Below, piece by piece: positions 1 to 7,381 of a DNA stretch of 64,000 bases (position 1 is its first letter; each line of letters begins with the position of its first letter). Source of the DNA: a virus. Location of the stretch: IMG/VR virus record IMGVR_UViG_3300043427_003220, positions 62,001-126,000 of that record; one strand, written 5' to 3'. The position numbers were made by a program, and so were the translations under genes. Under the pieces are notes generated by a model. That model did not search any database, was not told where the DNA came from, and saw only the letters and a list, made by a program, of their open reading frames with translations.

Positions 1-1
1 T

Positions 2-505
2 GGTATTGCTTTTCGAAATTCATCTGGAACCACGATTGCAACTTTAAATAACAGCGGTCATTTGCTTTTACCAAAAATTCCAGTATTTTATGCGTGGAGG
101 CCAGGTGCTGCTTTTGCAACGACTACCGGAGCTTTCGGAACAATCGCACCTGTATTTAATACAACCAGAGTAAATGTGGATACTTGTTACAATACAACAA
201 ACGGCAGGTTCACCGCACCAGTTGCGGGAATTTATGAATTTCAATTTGGAATTACACATAGATGGAGCACCGGAGCAGGTAATTTAGAGCCAACTTTTTA
301 TGTTGATGGCACAAATGCTTCTCCCAGAGGATGTGCGTATTCGTATGTAACCGCCGCGAATGATCATGATTGGGTTCATACTCATATTATCCTATCGTTA
401 AACGCAGGTCAGTACGTTCAATGCGGAATTCATGCATGCGCAGCCGGAACAGATTATTATTATGGCGAACAGTTAGGTTATTTTTCTGGTAAATTAATTG
501 GATAA
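2..505 (+). CDS. C1q-like tail fibre C-terminus, 5' truncated
   Basis: The reading frame is open from the window edge, so only the 3' part of a fibre gene is present; the internal TTG at 62 is not a convincing start. The visible part has a short linker (GTTIATLNNSGHLLLPKIP) followed by about 130 residues with the C1q/TNF-like jelly-roll pattern: FTAPVAGIYEFQFG, a central FYVDG strand and a final GYFSGKLIG strand. Such domains form trimeric receptor-binding tips on phage fibres. The next three genes carry related tips, so this is the start of a fibre-tip cluster. The fold is inferred from pattern; the receptor is unknown. Confidence 0.75.
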   Translation, partial: GIAFRNSSGTTIATLNNSGHLLLPKIPVFYAWRPGAAFATTTGAFGTIAPVFNTTRVNVDTCYNTTNGRFTAPVAGIYEFQFGITHRWSTGAGNLEPTFYVDGTNASPRGCAYSYVTAANDHDWVHTHIILSLNAGQYVQCGIHACAAGTDYYYGEQLGYFSGKLIG

Positions 506-517
506 GGGGTATAAACA

Positions 518-970
518 ATGGCAAAGACTACATTAATAGAAAAAGGCCAAATACTCCAATGTGCATATTTTGGTGAATTTAGCGGCAGTGGAACAAATAA
601 TAACTGGTCTTTAGCATTGGGGACCGCATCGTTTACTCCGAAAAAAGCAAATTCTCAAATTTTAATAATGTACAATGGCACCCTTTATAATAACTCAGTT
701 CCCTCTTCAGCTGGCGGCGGAGCAAGATTAAAAAGAAATGGCGTCGTTATTCAATCAGCGCAAAATACGGACGGCGGCGGCACGCAACCATATGCCATGT
801 ATGCTTCCGGATTAGGAAATATGGCGACAAGGCTTCATTATCAATACTTAGACACACCAAACACAACGTCTGCAATAAATTATTCAATAGAAGTATCGTC
901 ATACAGCACCGCAAGTTCCGCATTTACTGCTTTTGGTTGGTCAATTGTAATAATGGAAATTGCGGGGTAG
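518..970 (+). CDS. Fibre-tip-like beta protein
   Basis: 150 aa, with an AAGGGG ribosome binding site 13 nt before ATG 518. The N-terminus MAKTTLIEKGQIL resembles the start of the next two genes (MAKVPLIQSS). The body alternates short beta segments and Gly/Asn/Ser turns; it holds LKRNGVVIQ and YLDTPNTTSAINYSIEV, and ends with a hydrophobic strand IVIMEIAG. This pattern occurs in small phage head- or tail-decorating adhesin domains with a TNF-like fold. It is probably a separate tip subunit that assembles on a fibre. No enzymatic motif is visible. Confidence 0.6.
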   Translation: MAKTTLIEKGQILQCAYFGEFSGSGTNNNWSLALGTASFTPKKANSQILIMYNGTLYNNSVPSSAGGGARLKRNGVVIQSAQNTDGGGTQPYAMYASGLGNMATRLHYQYLDTPNTTSAINYSIEVSSYSTASSAFTAFGWSIVIMEIAG

Positions 971-972
971 TT

Positions 973-1016
973 ATGGCAAAAGTACCATTAATACAAAGTA
1001 GCTATCCTGTTTTTCC
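973..1016 (+). repeat. 44-bp direct repeat, fibre-tip leader (copy 1)
   Basis: These 44 nt are identical to 1428-1471 and cover the start codon and the first 14 codons of two adjacent fibre-tip genes. Identity stops abruptly after the PVFP codons. The repeat is long enough to act as a recombination anchor for swapping the heads that follow. Confidence 0.9.
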
Positions 1017-1425
1017 AGATAGACCTTACTTTTTTGCTAATACCGTTGGAGAGGGAAATGCAGGAAATGGTCTAACTCGAACTATTGTTTTTGGTACGGC
1101 GGTTGAAAACAGAGGCAGCTGCTACAGTACATCCACTGGGAGATTTACAGCTCCAATCGGCGGTGTATACCATTTTGACTGTTTAGTGATGGAAGAAACT
1201 TATTATGGCAATTGGAGCGATTGGGATTGTTATTTTAGAAAAAATGGAACAGCAATTGCTGGTATTTTGGGTGACATCAACACACCTCAATTAGATGAAC
1301 AAGTTTTTAGCGCATCGGTTACGGTATATTTAAACACCGGAGATTGGGTTGACATAGTGCTTTATACCAGCGGTGCCAACACAATTGAAGCTCCGTCTTA
1401 TTTTTGTGGACATTTAGTGGGGTAA
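973..1425 (+). CDS. C1q-like fibre tip protein, copy 1
   Basis: 150 aa. ATG 973 is chosen over the upstream in-frame codon at 937 because the next gene begins with the same sequence (MAKVPLIQSSYPVFP) and because 937 lies inside the preceding gene. Residues 40-150 follow the C1q/TNF pattern: TGRFTAPIGGVYHFDC, a WDCYFRKNGTAIAG strand and a terminal YFCGHLVG. The N-terminal leader is likely an attachment peptide shared with its neighbour, while the head differs, as expected for alternative receptor-binding tips. Confidence 0.7.
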   Translation: MAKVPLIQSSYPVFPDRPYFFANTVGEGNAGNGLTRTIVFGTAVENRGSCYSTSTGRFTAPIGGVYHFDCLVMEETYYGNWSDWDCYFRKNGTAIAGILGDINTPQLDEQVFSASVTVYLNTGDWVDIVLYTSGANTIEAPSYFCGHLVG

Positions 1426-1427
1426 GT

Positions 1428-1471
1428 ATGGCAAAAGTACCATTAATACAAAGTAGCTATCCTGTTTTTCC
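1428..1471 (+). repeat. 44-bp direct repeat, fibre-tip leader (copy 2)
   Basis: Second copy of the leader repeat at 973-1016, with a 455-nt offset. Confidence 0.9.
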
Positions 1472-1892
1472 TGAACGCCCTTCTTTTTTTATAGGGTGGC
1501 CTGGGGCAATGTCTTTAACCGGAACCGCCGCTCTTCCTCCCACCGGCGGATCGGTAAAATTTAATAATGGTTCTCATTTTAATACTTCGACAATGCGCTT
1601 TACCTGTCCTGTTGCTGGACTGTATTTAATAGGCGCAAGCTATTTACGGCAAAACGCAAGTAATGCTGTAGTTCGTATGAATGCTTTTAAAAATGGAACC
1701 GGTGAAAATCAGCAGTTGCGTTCTACCGAAGCCTATACTGGTTTTAATTATACAGCCGGACAATGGTGGTTAATAAAAGCAAATGTTGGCGATCTTTTAG
1801 ATGTCAGAATTTCGGCAGACAGCGCAACCTCTTTGTACGCAGACGGTGGAAACGGTGAATATAATTGGATTTGTGGGTATTTGATTGGATAG
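1428..1892 (+). CDS. C1q-like fibre tip protein, copy 2
   Basis: 154 aa, starting 3 nt after the stop of copy 1. The first 44 nt are identical to copy 1 and then the sequences diverge sharply. The head keeps the C1q-like elements: STMRFTCPVAGLYLIGASYL, a central MNAFKNGTGENQQL strand and a terminal WICGYLIG. The in-frame codon at 1404 lies inside copy 1 and is rejected. The pair looks like a duplicated leader with exchanged or fast-evolving heads, a usual arrangement for host-range proteins. Confidence 0.7.
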   Translation: MAKVPLIQSSYPVFPERPSFFIGWPGAMSLTGTAALPPTGGSVKFNNGSHFNTSTMRFTCPVAGLYLIGASYLRQNASNAVVRMNAFKNGTGENQQLRSTEAYTGFNYTAGQWWLIKANVGDLLDVRISADSATSLYADGGNGEYNWICGYLIG

Positions 1893-1953
1893 TATTACAT
1901 AATTTTAATGTAGCATACTGCACAAATAAAATAGTGTTGCAAAGGAGAACTCA

Positions 1954-2349
1954 ATGGCTAATTTAAGTACAATAGCAACGGCTGGAAGAGATTTTCAGGA
2001 TGGCGGTTACAAAATTAATTATGGAGTGTACAGCCCAACAGTTACGGCAGTATCTGGCGTTGTAAATGCAAATCTTGGAAACTCTTTTAGAGATGTACGC
2101 ACAGGAAATAGAGCAATTGCAATCCATAATTTAAAAGATGGTCAGTCCGTGACTATTTTAGTTCAGGGAGCGGCCACAAACGTAATAACAATTACGGCAT
2201 ATAGCGATAACGGAATTACAACGATTCCGGTTAAGTATGGAGCAGGTCAAAGCGGTGTAATGGCATCAACGTACTCGCTTTTTACCGTTTATAGGGTTGG
2301 TGGAAGTTTAAATTTTGCAGTAATTGGACCAATTCATGGAATAGTATAA
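1954..2349 (+). CDS. Small structural protein A1, partner of polyglycine protein
   Basis: 131 aa, with a strong AAAGGAG site before ATG 1954. It is a clear paralogue of the protein at 13548-13970: both share DGxxKxxYGVxSPTV, NAxLGxxF, GNRxxxxHNxKDGQSVxILVQGA, ITIxAYSD and a C-terminal xVIGxxHGI. Both copies lie directly upstream of a polyglycine protein, so the two genes form one conserved module. The protein is beta-rich with no signal or enzyme motif. It may be a fibre adaptor or chaperone for the polyglycine adhesin; that role is inferred from linkage only. Confidence 0.65.
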   Translation: MANLSTIATAGRDFQDGGYKINYGVYSPTVTAVSGVVNANLGNSFRDVRTGNRAIAIHNLKDGQSVTILVQGAATNVITITAYSDNGITTIPVKYGAGQSGVMASTYSLFTVYRVGGSLNFAVIGPIHGIV

Positions 2350-2350
2350 T

Positions 2351-3745
2351 ATGTTTTTTAATAATACAATCGGTGTTCTGTCTACTCAGATAACAGAAGA
2401 GGTGGAAGAGAGGTTTACATCTTCTACTTCTAAAACAATGGCGTCTACATATGTACCAAGTAGCATAAAAATTTGGGGAATTGGAGGAGGCGCAGGCGGT
2501 TCTAGTGGCGCAAACGGTGGGAACGGAAATGCTGGTAGCTCTGGTGGGACTGGCAATACTGGGAATGGTGGAGCCGGCGGTGGTGGATTTGGAAATGGCG
2601 GCGGCGGTGGAACTGGCTATGGAGGAACTGGAGGCAAGGGCGGCACAAAGGGCACTGGAGGAACTGGAGGTAGCGGAGGAACTGGAGGAAGCGGCGGCGG
2701 AGCAGGTTCTGGCAATTTAAATAACTATAATACAGCCGTGTATGATAATTTTAATGATTTCATAGCGGGAGCCCTTTTAGGTATTACGGTTGGAAATGGC
2801 GGTTCTTCGGGCACAAATGGAAACTCTACCTTGTTTTTAGTAAATTCAATTGCAAAAACAATATATTCAGGCGGTACCATCAATACCGGTGGCCTCGGAA
2901 CGGCAGGCACATCGGGCACTGCCGGAGCGGGCGGTACAGCCGGAGCAAATGGCAGCGGCGGAGCGACTGTCGGTTCCGGCACAAACAACGGAGGTGGTGC
3001 TGGAGGGGGTGCTGGAGGCGGCGGAGGAACTGGAGGCGGCGCTGGCGGTAGTGGTGGTAGCGGAGGTTCCGCCGGAACTGGAGGAACGGGAGCAATTATT
3101 GATGGAATAATATACGGCGCTGGCGGTAATGGCGGTAATGGTGGTAATGGCGGTAATGGTGGTAGTGGCGGAAATGGTGGTGCTGGAGGTGCTGGCGGAA
3201 ATGGTTACGGAGGAGGCGGTGGAGGAGCTTCTGTTTATCAAACAGATTTTTGGGTTTCTTATGCTGGTAATCCCGGCGGCTGGGGTTGGGCCGGCGGTGG
3301 TGGCAGCGGAGCGGCAAATATCATTGCTTTGGGAGGCGGAAATGGGGGGTCTTCTGTAAATGGATACAGTGGAGGTATAGGAGGCACCATTTCAGGAGGA
3401 GAGGTTGCAGGACTTGGTGGCGGCGGTGGCGGAGGCGGAGGTGGGGGCTCAAGCGCTGCTGGTAGTGCGGGTGGAAACGGTTATTATGCAGGCGGTGTGT
3501 ATTACCCAGGAAATGGTGGAAGTGGCGGAAGCGGCGGCGGCGGGAATGGTGGACGTGGCCAGGGTTATCTTGGGCCATACTCCGGAGGTTCCGTCGGCGG
3601 TCAAGGCGGTCAAGGCGGCGGATATGGAGGAGCGGGAGGATCGGGAGGAGCCTCCGGTTCTGCAGGGACTTTGGGCCAATCCGGAACACTTGGACAGGCT
3701 GGCAAAAATGGAATGTTAATAATCAAGTATAAAATTTTTAAATAA
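2351..3745 (+). CDS. Polyglycine-rich adhesin G1
   Basis: 464 aa, starting 2 nt after the stop of A1. Residues 1-45 form a non-repetitive head (EEVEERFTSSTSKTM, YVPSSIKIWGIGGG). After that, GG-rich tracts run to near the end, interrupted once (about 120-190) by a beta segment with SGNLNNY and a VGNGG turn. The protein ends in GMLIIKYKIFK. The G-G-x pattern, rather than strict G-x-y, suggests polyglycine-II helix packing as in Salmonella phage S16 gp38 adhesins, not a collagen triple helix. The paralogue at 13982-15247 has the same head, middle and tail. It is likely a receptor-binding fibre tip. Confidence 0.7.
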   Translation: MFFNNTIGVLSTQITEEVEERFTSSTSKTMASTYVPSSIKIWGIGGGAGGSSGANGGNGNAGSSGGTGNTGNGGAGGGGFGNGGGGGTGYGGTGGKGGTKGTGGTGGSGGTGGSGGGAGSGNLNNYNTAVYDNFNDFIAGALLGITVGNGGSSGTNGNSTLFLVNSIAKTIYSGGTINTGGLGTAGTSGTAGAGGTAGANGSGGATVGSGTNNGGGAGGGAGGGGGTGGGAGGSGGSGGSAGTGGTGAIIDGIIYGAGGNGGNGGNGGNGGSGGNGGAGGAGGNGYGGGGGGASVYQTDFWVSYAGNPGGWGWAGGGGSGAANIIALGGGNGGSSVNGYSGGIGGTISGGEVAGLGGGGGGGGGGGSSAAGSAGGNGYYAGGVYYPGNGGSGGSGGGGNGGRGQGYLGPYSGGSVGGQGGQGGGYGGAGGSGGASGSAGTLGQSGTLGQAGKNGMLIIKYKIFK

Positions 3746-3815
3746 ATATTTCATGCTTTTCTAAAGTTCTTGCAACAAAAGACGATAAGATTTATGGTGA
3801 GTGTAGGAGGTACCT

Positions 3816-3884
3816 ATGCTCATCAGTCTTTTATTGGCTTTATTAATAGCCTATGTAGCGGCTAGATTAGGGAGTATTATATGA
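3816..3884 (+). CDS. 22-aa membrane micro-protein
   Basis: The peptide is one hydrophobic helix with a basic break (MLISLLLALLIAYVAARLG). An AGGAGGTACCT ribosome binding site, among the strongest in the window, precedes ATG 3816, and the stop overlaps the next start as ATGA. Those two facts argue for real translation despite the length. It is predicted to insert in the inner membrane; its role is unknown. It heads a run of five small genes, three of them also with membrane segments, leading to the deoxyhypusine-synthase homologue. Confidence 0.6.
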   Translation: MLISLLLALLIAYVAARLGSII

Positions 3885-4069
3885 AAATGCTTGATATGAT
3901 GATGGCTTATGAGAACGGTGACCTTGATATGGAACAAACCGTAGAATTGTTTCAAAAACTTATTGACAGCGGGCTTATTTTTAGCCTACAAGGTAATTAT
4001 ATGAGAGTGGCCAGAGATTTGGTTGACGCTGGTTTGATTGACTTGACTACTGCTGACATTGAGGAGTGA
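3881..4069 (+). CDS. Small conserved phage protein, unknown role
   Basis: 62 aa, start overlapping the previous stop (ATGA). The sequence pattern MMAYENGDLDMEQTVELF followed by LIDSGLIFSLQGNY and ADIEE is that of a small acidic helical protein common in diverse tailed phages: a YENG(E/D)L motif, then an LQG(N/H/S)Y motif. The family has no assigned function that I can name with certainty. Position in a run of small genes suggests an accessory host-interaction role. Confidence 0.65.
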   Translation: MKMLDMMMAYENGDLDMEQTVELFQKLIDSGLIFSLQGNYMRVARDLVDAGLIDLTTADIEE

Positions 4070-4071
4070 TT

Positions 4072-4221
4072 ATGGCAATGGAAATGTTTGTTAATAGAAT
4101 CTTAATGTTGATGGCAGGAACACTAACGAGTCACGCTGTTTACGAAATGCTTGAAATTGAGCATAATTCAGTAGACGCCATTGCCACCTATGAAGCCGTA
4201 GTAAACGGAAACATCCTATGA
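4072..4221 (+). CDS. 49-aa small protein
   Basis: ATG 4072 follows GAGGAGTGATT, with the SD-like GAGGAG inside the preceding gene end. The product (MAMEMFVNRILMLMAGTL...) has an amphipathic N-terminal helix and ends VVNGNIL. The stop overlaps the ATG of the next gene (ATGA), which supports translational coupling. No family is recognised. Confidence 0.5.
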   Translation: MAMEMFVNRILMLMAGTLTSHAVYEMLEIEHNSVDAIATYEAVVNGNIL

Positions 4222-4385
4222 CAAACAAACATGATGACGAACAGGAGCCCAAAGACCCGGAAACTCTCGAAGAGGCTTTGTTTATTATTGCCTGCCATCT
4301 TATTATTTTTGTTTTAAAGGTCGGTTGCATTGTTGCAGGCTGGATGTTGATGGTTGAGTTGTTGAAAAAAATGTTAATGCAATAG
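4218..4385 (+). CDS. 55-aa single-pass membrane protein
   Basis: Coupled by ATGA to the previous gene. Residues 1-18 are charged (NKHDDEQEPKDPETLEEA). They are followed by one long hydrophobic stretch (ALFIIACHLIIFVLKVG, then CIVAGWMLMVELL) and a short basic end. The charge pattern suggests one or two membrane spans. The function is unknown; a holin-like or superinfection role is possible but not shown. Confidence 0.55.
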   Translation: MTNKHDDEQEPKDPETLEEALFIIACHLIIFVLKVGCIVAGWMLMVELLKKMLMQ

Positions 4386-4393
4386 GAGGGGTT

Positions 4394-4744
4394 ATGGCCC
4401 TAAATGCTTTGGTTATTGTCGGAAGTTTAATTCTTGGTGGTTTTGCCCTATCGGCAGCAAAACATAAACCGCTACCAGTTGGCTCGTGTATTGCAAACAG
4501 TTTGCTCTGTAATGCTAATGACCCTAACATTGACCCTTGGGAAGTGAAATGCTATACAAGCGCCGTTTTGAAGATTGAGCAAGTTGGCAAACGGTCTTAC
4601 AAAACAAGTTGTATTGATGAAACTGTTCAGTGTAAAGAGTTTGTTAGTTTTGAGGACGCTAAGTCTATTTATTATCCAATTGAGTGTCCAGTTATAAAGA
4701 AAGAGATGCGCCTTCACAACTCAATTCCGTTGCCGAAAGAATAA
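4394..4744 (+). CDS. Membrane-anchored or exported Cys-rich protein
   Basis: 116 aa, preceded by AGGAGGGGTT. Residues 1-21 (MALNALVIVGSLILGGFALSA) are a signal anchor or signal peptide. The rest is soluble with five cysteines after the signal (SCIANSLLC, VKCYTS, TSCIDETVQC and ECPVIKK), a number and spacing that suit periplasmic disulfides. No domain family is recognised. It lies in the small membrane-protein run just before the deoxyhypusine-synthase homologue. Confidence 0.55.
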   Translation: MALNALVIVGSLILGGFALSAAKHKPLPVGSCIANSLLCNANDPNIDPWEVKCYTSAVLKIEQVGKRSYKTSCIDETVQCKEFVSFEDAKSIYYPIECPVIKKEMRLHNSIPLPKE

Positions 4745-4747
4745 TTT

Positions 4748-4942
4748 ATGAGAATTCTTATAGGAAACATTATTTTATTTATCTGCGTCAGCATTTTAAT
4801 TAGCTCTTTGTTGTATGTTACCAAGATTGCTGACAAATATATGAATGTAGCTACTCAAGTTTATTGCGAACAGCGCGCAGACTTTGATAAATGTTCTCAA
4901 GAATTTAAAGAAAAAACTTCTAAATTAATGAAGGAACGATGA
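4748..4942 (+). CDS. 64-aa single-pass membrane protein
   Basis: The N-terminal hydrophobic helix (ILIGNIILFICVSILISSLL) is followed by a hydrophilic, mainly helical segment with two cysteines (YCEQRADFDKCSQEF). The stop overlaps the start of the next gene (ATGATG), so it is translationally coupled to the deoxyhypusine-synthase homologue. The function is unknown. A small periplasmic domain on an inner-membrane anchor is the simplest reading. Confidence 0.55.
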   Translation: MRILIGNIILFICVSILISSLLYVTKIADKYMNVATQVYCEQRADFDKCSQEFKEKTSKLMKER

Positions 4943-5901
4943 TGCAGCTATCTGAATTTCTTGAAAAACATTTCAAGCATTTCAACGCAAGAGAAACGCT
5001 GGCTGCTGCTAAGGCTTATAAAGCGCATATTGAGTCTGGTAATCTAATGATGGTTACATTGGCAGGAGCTATGTCCACTGCCGAGCTTGGTATTATCTTG
5101 GCTGAGATGATTCGCCAAGACAAAGTACATGCTATTACCTGTACCGGAGCCAACCTTGAAGAAAGTCTCTATAACTTAGTTGCTTACAATCACTACAAAG
5201 TCATTCCTAATTATAGAGACTTGACTCCCCAAGAGGAGGAAGAGCTTCTCAGCCAACATCTCAATAGGGTCACAGATACTTGTATCCCAGAAGATGAAGC
5301 AATTAGGCTGATTGAAGGTCATTTGTTTGAAGAATGGAGAAAGCTTAATGATGCCGGCAGTTCAGCTTTTCCTCACCAAGTTACATACAATGTAATCCGT
5401 AGCGGTAAACTCAAACCACAGTCCGACCCTAAAGACTCGTGGCTTGTGGCTGCTTGTGAAAAGAATTTGCCCATTTATGTTCCGGGGTGGGAGGACTCAA
5501 CCTGCGGCAACATCTTTACCTCCTACTGCATGGCGGGTGATTTGTCACCTAAGTGTATTAAGGGCGGGATTGAAGCAATGATTGACTTGGCTGGATGGTA
5601 TCAGCGCGTAGCAAAAGACAAGACAGTTGGGTTCTTTCAAGTAGGCGGCGGTATTGCAGGTGACTTTCCCATCTGTGTAGTTCCTATGTTGCACCAAGAC
5701 ATGGGGCTTAGTAATGTTCCGTTGTGGGGATATTTTTGCCAGATAGGCGACTCTACGACTTCTTACGGAAGTTATTCAGGGGCAGTGCCCAACGAGAAGA
5801 TTACTTGGGGGAAACTCTCAAGAGAAACTCCTAAGTTTATGATTGAGTCAGACGCTACTATTGTTGCACCTTTGATTTGGGGGTATGTGCTTGAATATTA
5901 A
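4939..5901 (+). CDS. Deoxyhypusine synthase family protein
   Basis: 320 aa, with GAAGGA before ATG 4939. It matches the DHS family over its full length: MVTLAGAMSTAELG (NAD-binding start), ITCTGANLEES, VPNYRDLTP-like NYRDLTPQEEE, VPGWEDST, FFQVGGGIAGDFPICVVP, TTSYGSYSGAVPNE and ITWGKLS. The lysine that carries the aminobutyl intermediate in eukaryotic DHS lies in WGK, and here it is Lys292; the linked Glu (E286) and Trp (W290) are also kept. DHS enzymes transfer aminobutyl from spermidine using NAD+. Bacteria lack eIF5A, and bacterial DHS-like enzymes are known or thought to act on free polyamines (homospermidine formation). A polyamine role during infection is inferred, not shown. No second polyamine gene is visible in the window. 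Confidence 0.88.
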   Translation: MMQLSEFLEKHFKHFNARETLAAAKAYKAHIESGNLMMVTLAGAMSTAELGIILAEMIRQDKVHAITCTGANLEESLYNLVAYNHYKVIPNYRDLTPQEEEELLSQHLNRVTDTCIPEDEAIRLIEGHLFEEWRKLNDAGSSAFPHQVTYNVIRSGKLKPQSDPKDSWLVAACEKNLPIYVPGWEDSTCGNIFTSYCMAGDLSPKCIKGGIEAMIDLAGWYQRVAKDKTVGFFQVGGGIAGDFPICVVPMLHQDMGLSNVPLWGYFCQIGDSTTSYGSYSGAVPNEKITWGKLSRETPKFMIESDATIVAPLIWGYVLEY

Positions 5902-6064
5902 AACTCTGCGAGAACAGGTAGTTATAAAAAAAGAAGGCGACGACTACGTCGCCACCCATCCTTTACACCCTACACTTTCTGTATGTGCCCCTACAATTCT
6001 TGAAGCCGAAGAAGAAATTCTGCAATATGTTATGTATTTAGTTTTATTAAACAAAATAAAATAA
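5885..6064 (+). CDS. 59-aa small protein
   Basis: ATG 5885 overlaps the last 17 nt of the DHS-like gene in another frame, and the frame stays open for 59 codons (MCLNIKTLREQVVIKKEG ... VMYLVLLNKIK). It fills the gap before the hairpin at 6063 exactly. The ribosome binding site is weak (GGGGT), so translation may depend on the upstream gene. No family is recognised. Confidence 0.4.
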   Translation: MCLNIKTLREQVVIKKEGDDYVATHPLHPTLSVCAPTILEAEEEILQYVMYLVLLNKIK

Positions 6065-6082
6065 AGCCATTTTACTGGCTTT
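6063..6082 (-). terminator. Terminator of the 6.1-7.7 kb minus-strand operon
   Basis: A 7-bp stem AAAGCCA/TGGCTTT with a 6-nt loop. On the minus strand it is followed by TTTATTTTATTTTG, so it works as an intrinsic terminator in that direction. It lies between converging genes and may also slow plus-strand transcripts, although no T-run follows on that side. Confidence 0.65.
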
Positions 6083-6539
6083 AGATTGGGTTTGCAGACA
6101 TCTTTTGAATCAAGCTAAGCGTTGTTTTGGCCCTATAGATTTCAAACTTCTTGCCGCTCATAGAGCATCTCATACTATCTCTGTGCATTGATGTCTTAAT
6201 TTGCTTTACCTCTTCTTCAATTGCTGGAGAGTAGGTTTTGCCATTTTCCAACAAGACCTTTACGTAGACTGTAAAGCCGTCCGACCCTAAAGCTGCCACT
6301 GTCAAATAAGCCGCACCATTAGATACTGTAGTCTTTTCAGTGATGGCTGAACTCAACGCTCCAGCCGTCTCTTCGTTTGGAGCCAACAAAATAACACCCA
6401 AAACATCTGACGCCTTGGTCAATTCGGCCACTTCATCAACGCAATCCGTTGTCTTTTCTTCAAGAATCTTATTAATAGACAATCCACTCAATCCCACTAC
6501 TACCACTGCCGCTAAAGCAAACTTAAGAACTCGTTTCAT
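6081..6539 (-). CDS. Exported or membrane-anchored protein, unknown
   Basis: 152 aa. MKRVLKFALAAVVVVGLSG is a signal peptide or N-terminal anchor with two positive charges ahead of the hydrophobic core. The mature part has two cysteines (TTDCVDEV and RCSMSG) and a Thr/Ser/Ala-rich middle. The stop codon lies inside the terminator stem. The start overlaps the upstream gene (ATGA type). It is the last gene of a four- to five-gene minus-strand operon. No family is recognised. Confidence 0.6.
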   Translation of the reverse strand: MKRVLKFALAAVVVVGLSGLSINKILEEKTTDCVDEVAELTKASDVLGVILLAPNEETAGALSSAITEKTTVSNGAAYLTVAALGSDGFTVYVKVLLENGKTYSPAIEEEVKQIKTSMHRDSMRCSMSGKKFEIYRAKTTLSLIQKMSANPI

Positions 6540-6829
6540 TGCTCACCTCCTACTTCATTATCGTCATCTTCGTCAGAATCTTTAATATTTTCTTTATCGT
6601 CTCTACTCCATTCTTTTTTTAAATGCTCGTCGAGTTTTGGTTTGTGTTTAAGAGGATGATAGTGATTTGTAATCGCATTTAAAACTAAGGCCACGTGTCC
6701 TGCCTTAAACCCTTCTGGTAAATGGCTAGCCAGCTCTTCCGTAAGGTGCTCAAAGCAGAGCTTCTTGGAAAACATAGGCGTTACCATTGCGTCGCATTTC
6801 TTGCATTTTCGCCACCGCTCACCTTCCAT
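6536..6829 (-). CDS. Small putative zinc-ribbon protein
   Basis: 97 aa. The N-terminus has CKKCDAMVTP, then LCFEHL about 15 residues later, giving two Cys followed by Cys-x2-His, a possible zinc site. The C-terminus is highly acidic (DSDEDDDNEVGGEQ). Such small proteins often bind host protein or nucleic acid partners. The gene is coupled to the gene downstream and lies 12 nt from its upstream neighbour. The function is not recognised. Confidence 0.55.
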   Translation of the reverse strand: MEGERWRKCKKCDAMVTPMFSKKLCFEHLTEELASHLPEGFKAGHVALVLNAITNHYHPLKHKPKLDEHLKKEWSRDDKENIKDSDEDDDNEVGGEQ

Positions 6830-6841
6830 AACACTCCCAAA

Positions 6842-7381
6842 TCAAAAGAAAATTTCTTCAAATTCTTCGTAATCTCTTTCAAAAATTTGCATAGCTTGAG
6901 ACTTGTCATAAAAAGAACGCAAAACGGGATGATGGGTCACATTATCTACTTCTGCAAATACCCACTTAGTTCTAGAAGACTTATGAAATAAAATAGAACC
7001 AACTGAAAATGGGAGCTTTTTGATTTCAGGCTTCTTGTTTTCTTCTTTGGCCGCCCAGCCATGATTTCTTAAAGATGGAGGTTGAGGCTGATATGCTGCT
7101 GGAGAAACTCCTGCCACACTGGACGACATCCCTGTACTCAAGTCAATCTTAACTGTCATGCACAAATTAGAGTCGTAATACTCAACTACGTTCGTCCAAT
7201 GATCGTAGGTTGCAGATGCAAGCCTCTTAATAACAGAGTCGTGCATGTCTAGTGCCGTGTAACTAGGCCACACCATAGTGAACTGATGGTTGTTATTGAC
7301 ATCCATTGTGCCATCAGCTTGCAAAACAGCATTTAATACCGAATCATAAAAAATATCATTTTTATTAAGTGGATACGCCAT
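6842..7381 (-). CDS. Hypothetical protein
   Basis: 179 aa. ATG 7381 is preferred because AGGAG lies 7 nt upstream; the longer frame would need a TTG. The sequence is a mixed alpha/beta protein with many aromatic residues (FTMVWPSYTALDMHDS, YDHWTNVVEYYDS), a low-complexity linker around residue 90-120 (Pro/Gln/Lys) and an acidic end (FERDYEEFEEIFF). No motif or family is recognised. It lies in the middle of the minus-strand operon. Confidence 0.55.
   Translation of the reverse strand: MAYPLNKNDIFYDSVLNAVLQADGTMDVNNNHQFTMVWPSYTALDMHDSVIKRLASATYDHWTNVVEYYDSNLCMTVKIDLSTGMSSSVAGVSPAAYQPQPPSLRNHGWAAKEENKKPEIKKLPFSVGSILFHKSSRTKWVFAEVDNVTHHPVLRSFYDKSQAMQIFERDYEEFEEIFF

Noticed and set aside
2481-3719. 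Open frames opposite and beside the polyglycine genes
   Set aside because: GGN repeats lack stop codons in most frames. The products are low-complexity and unsupported by starts.
2351-3745. Collagen triple helix in the glycine-rich proteins
   Set aside because: The spacing is mostly G-G-x with runs of Gly, not a continuous G-x-y with Pro; polyglycine-II packing fits better.
4939-5901. True hypusination of eIF5A by the phage enzyme
   Set aside because: Bacterial hosts have no eIF5A and no eIF5A-like or deoxyhypusine hydroxylase gene is visible here.
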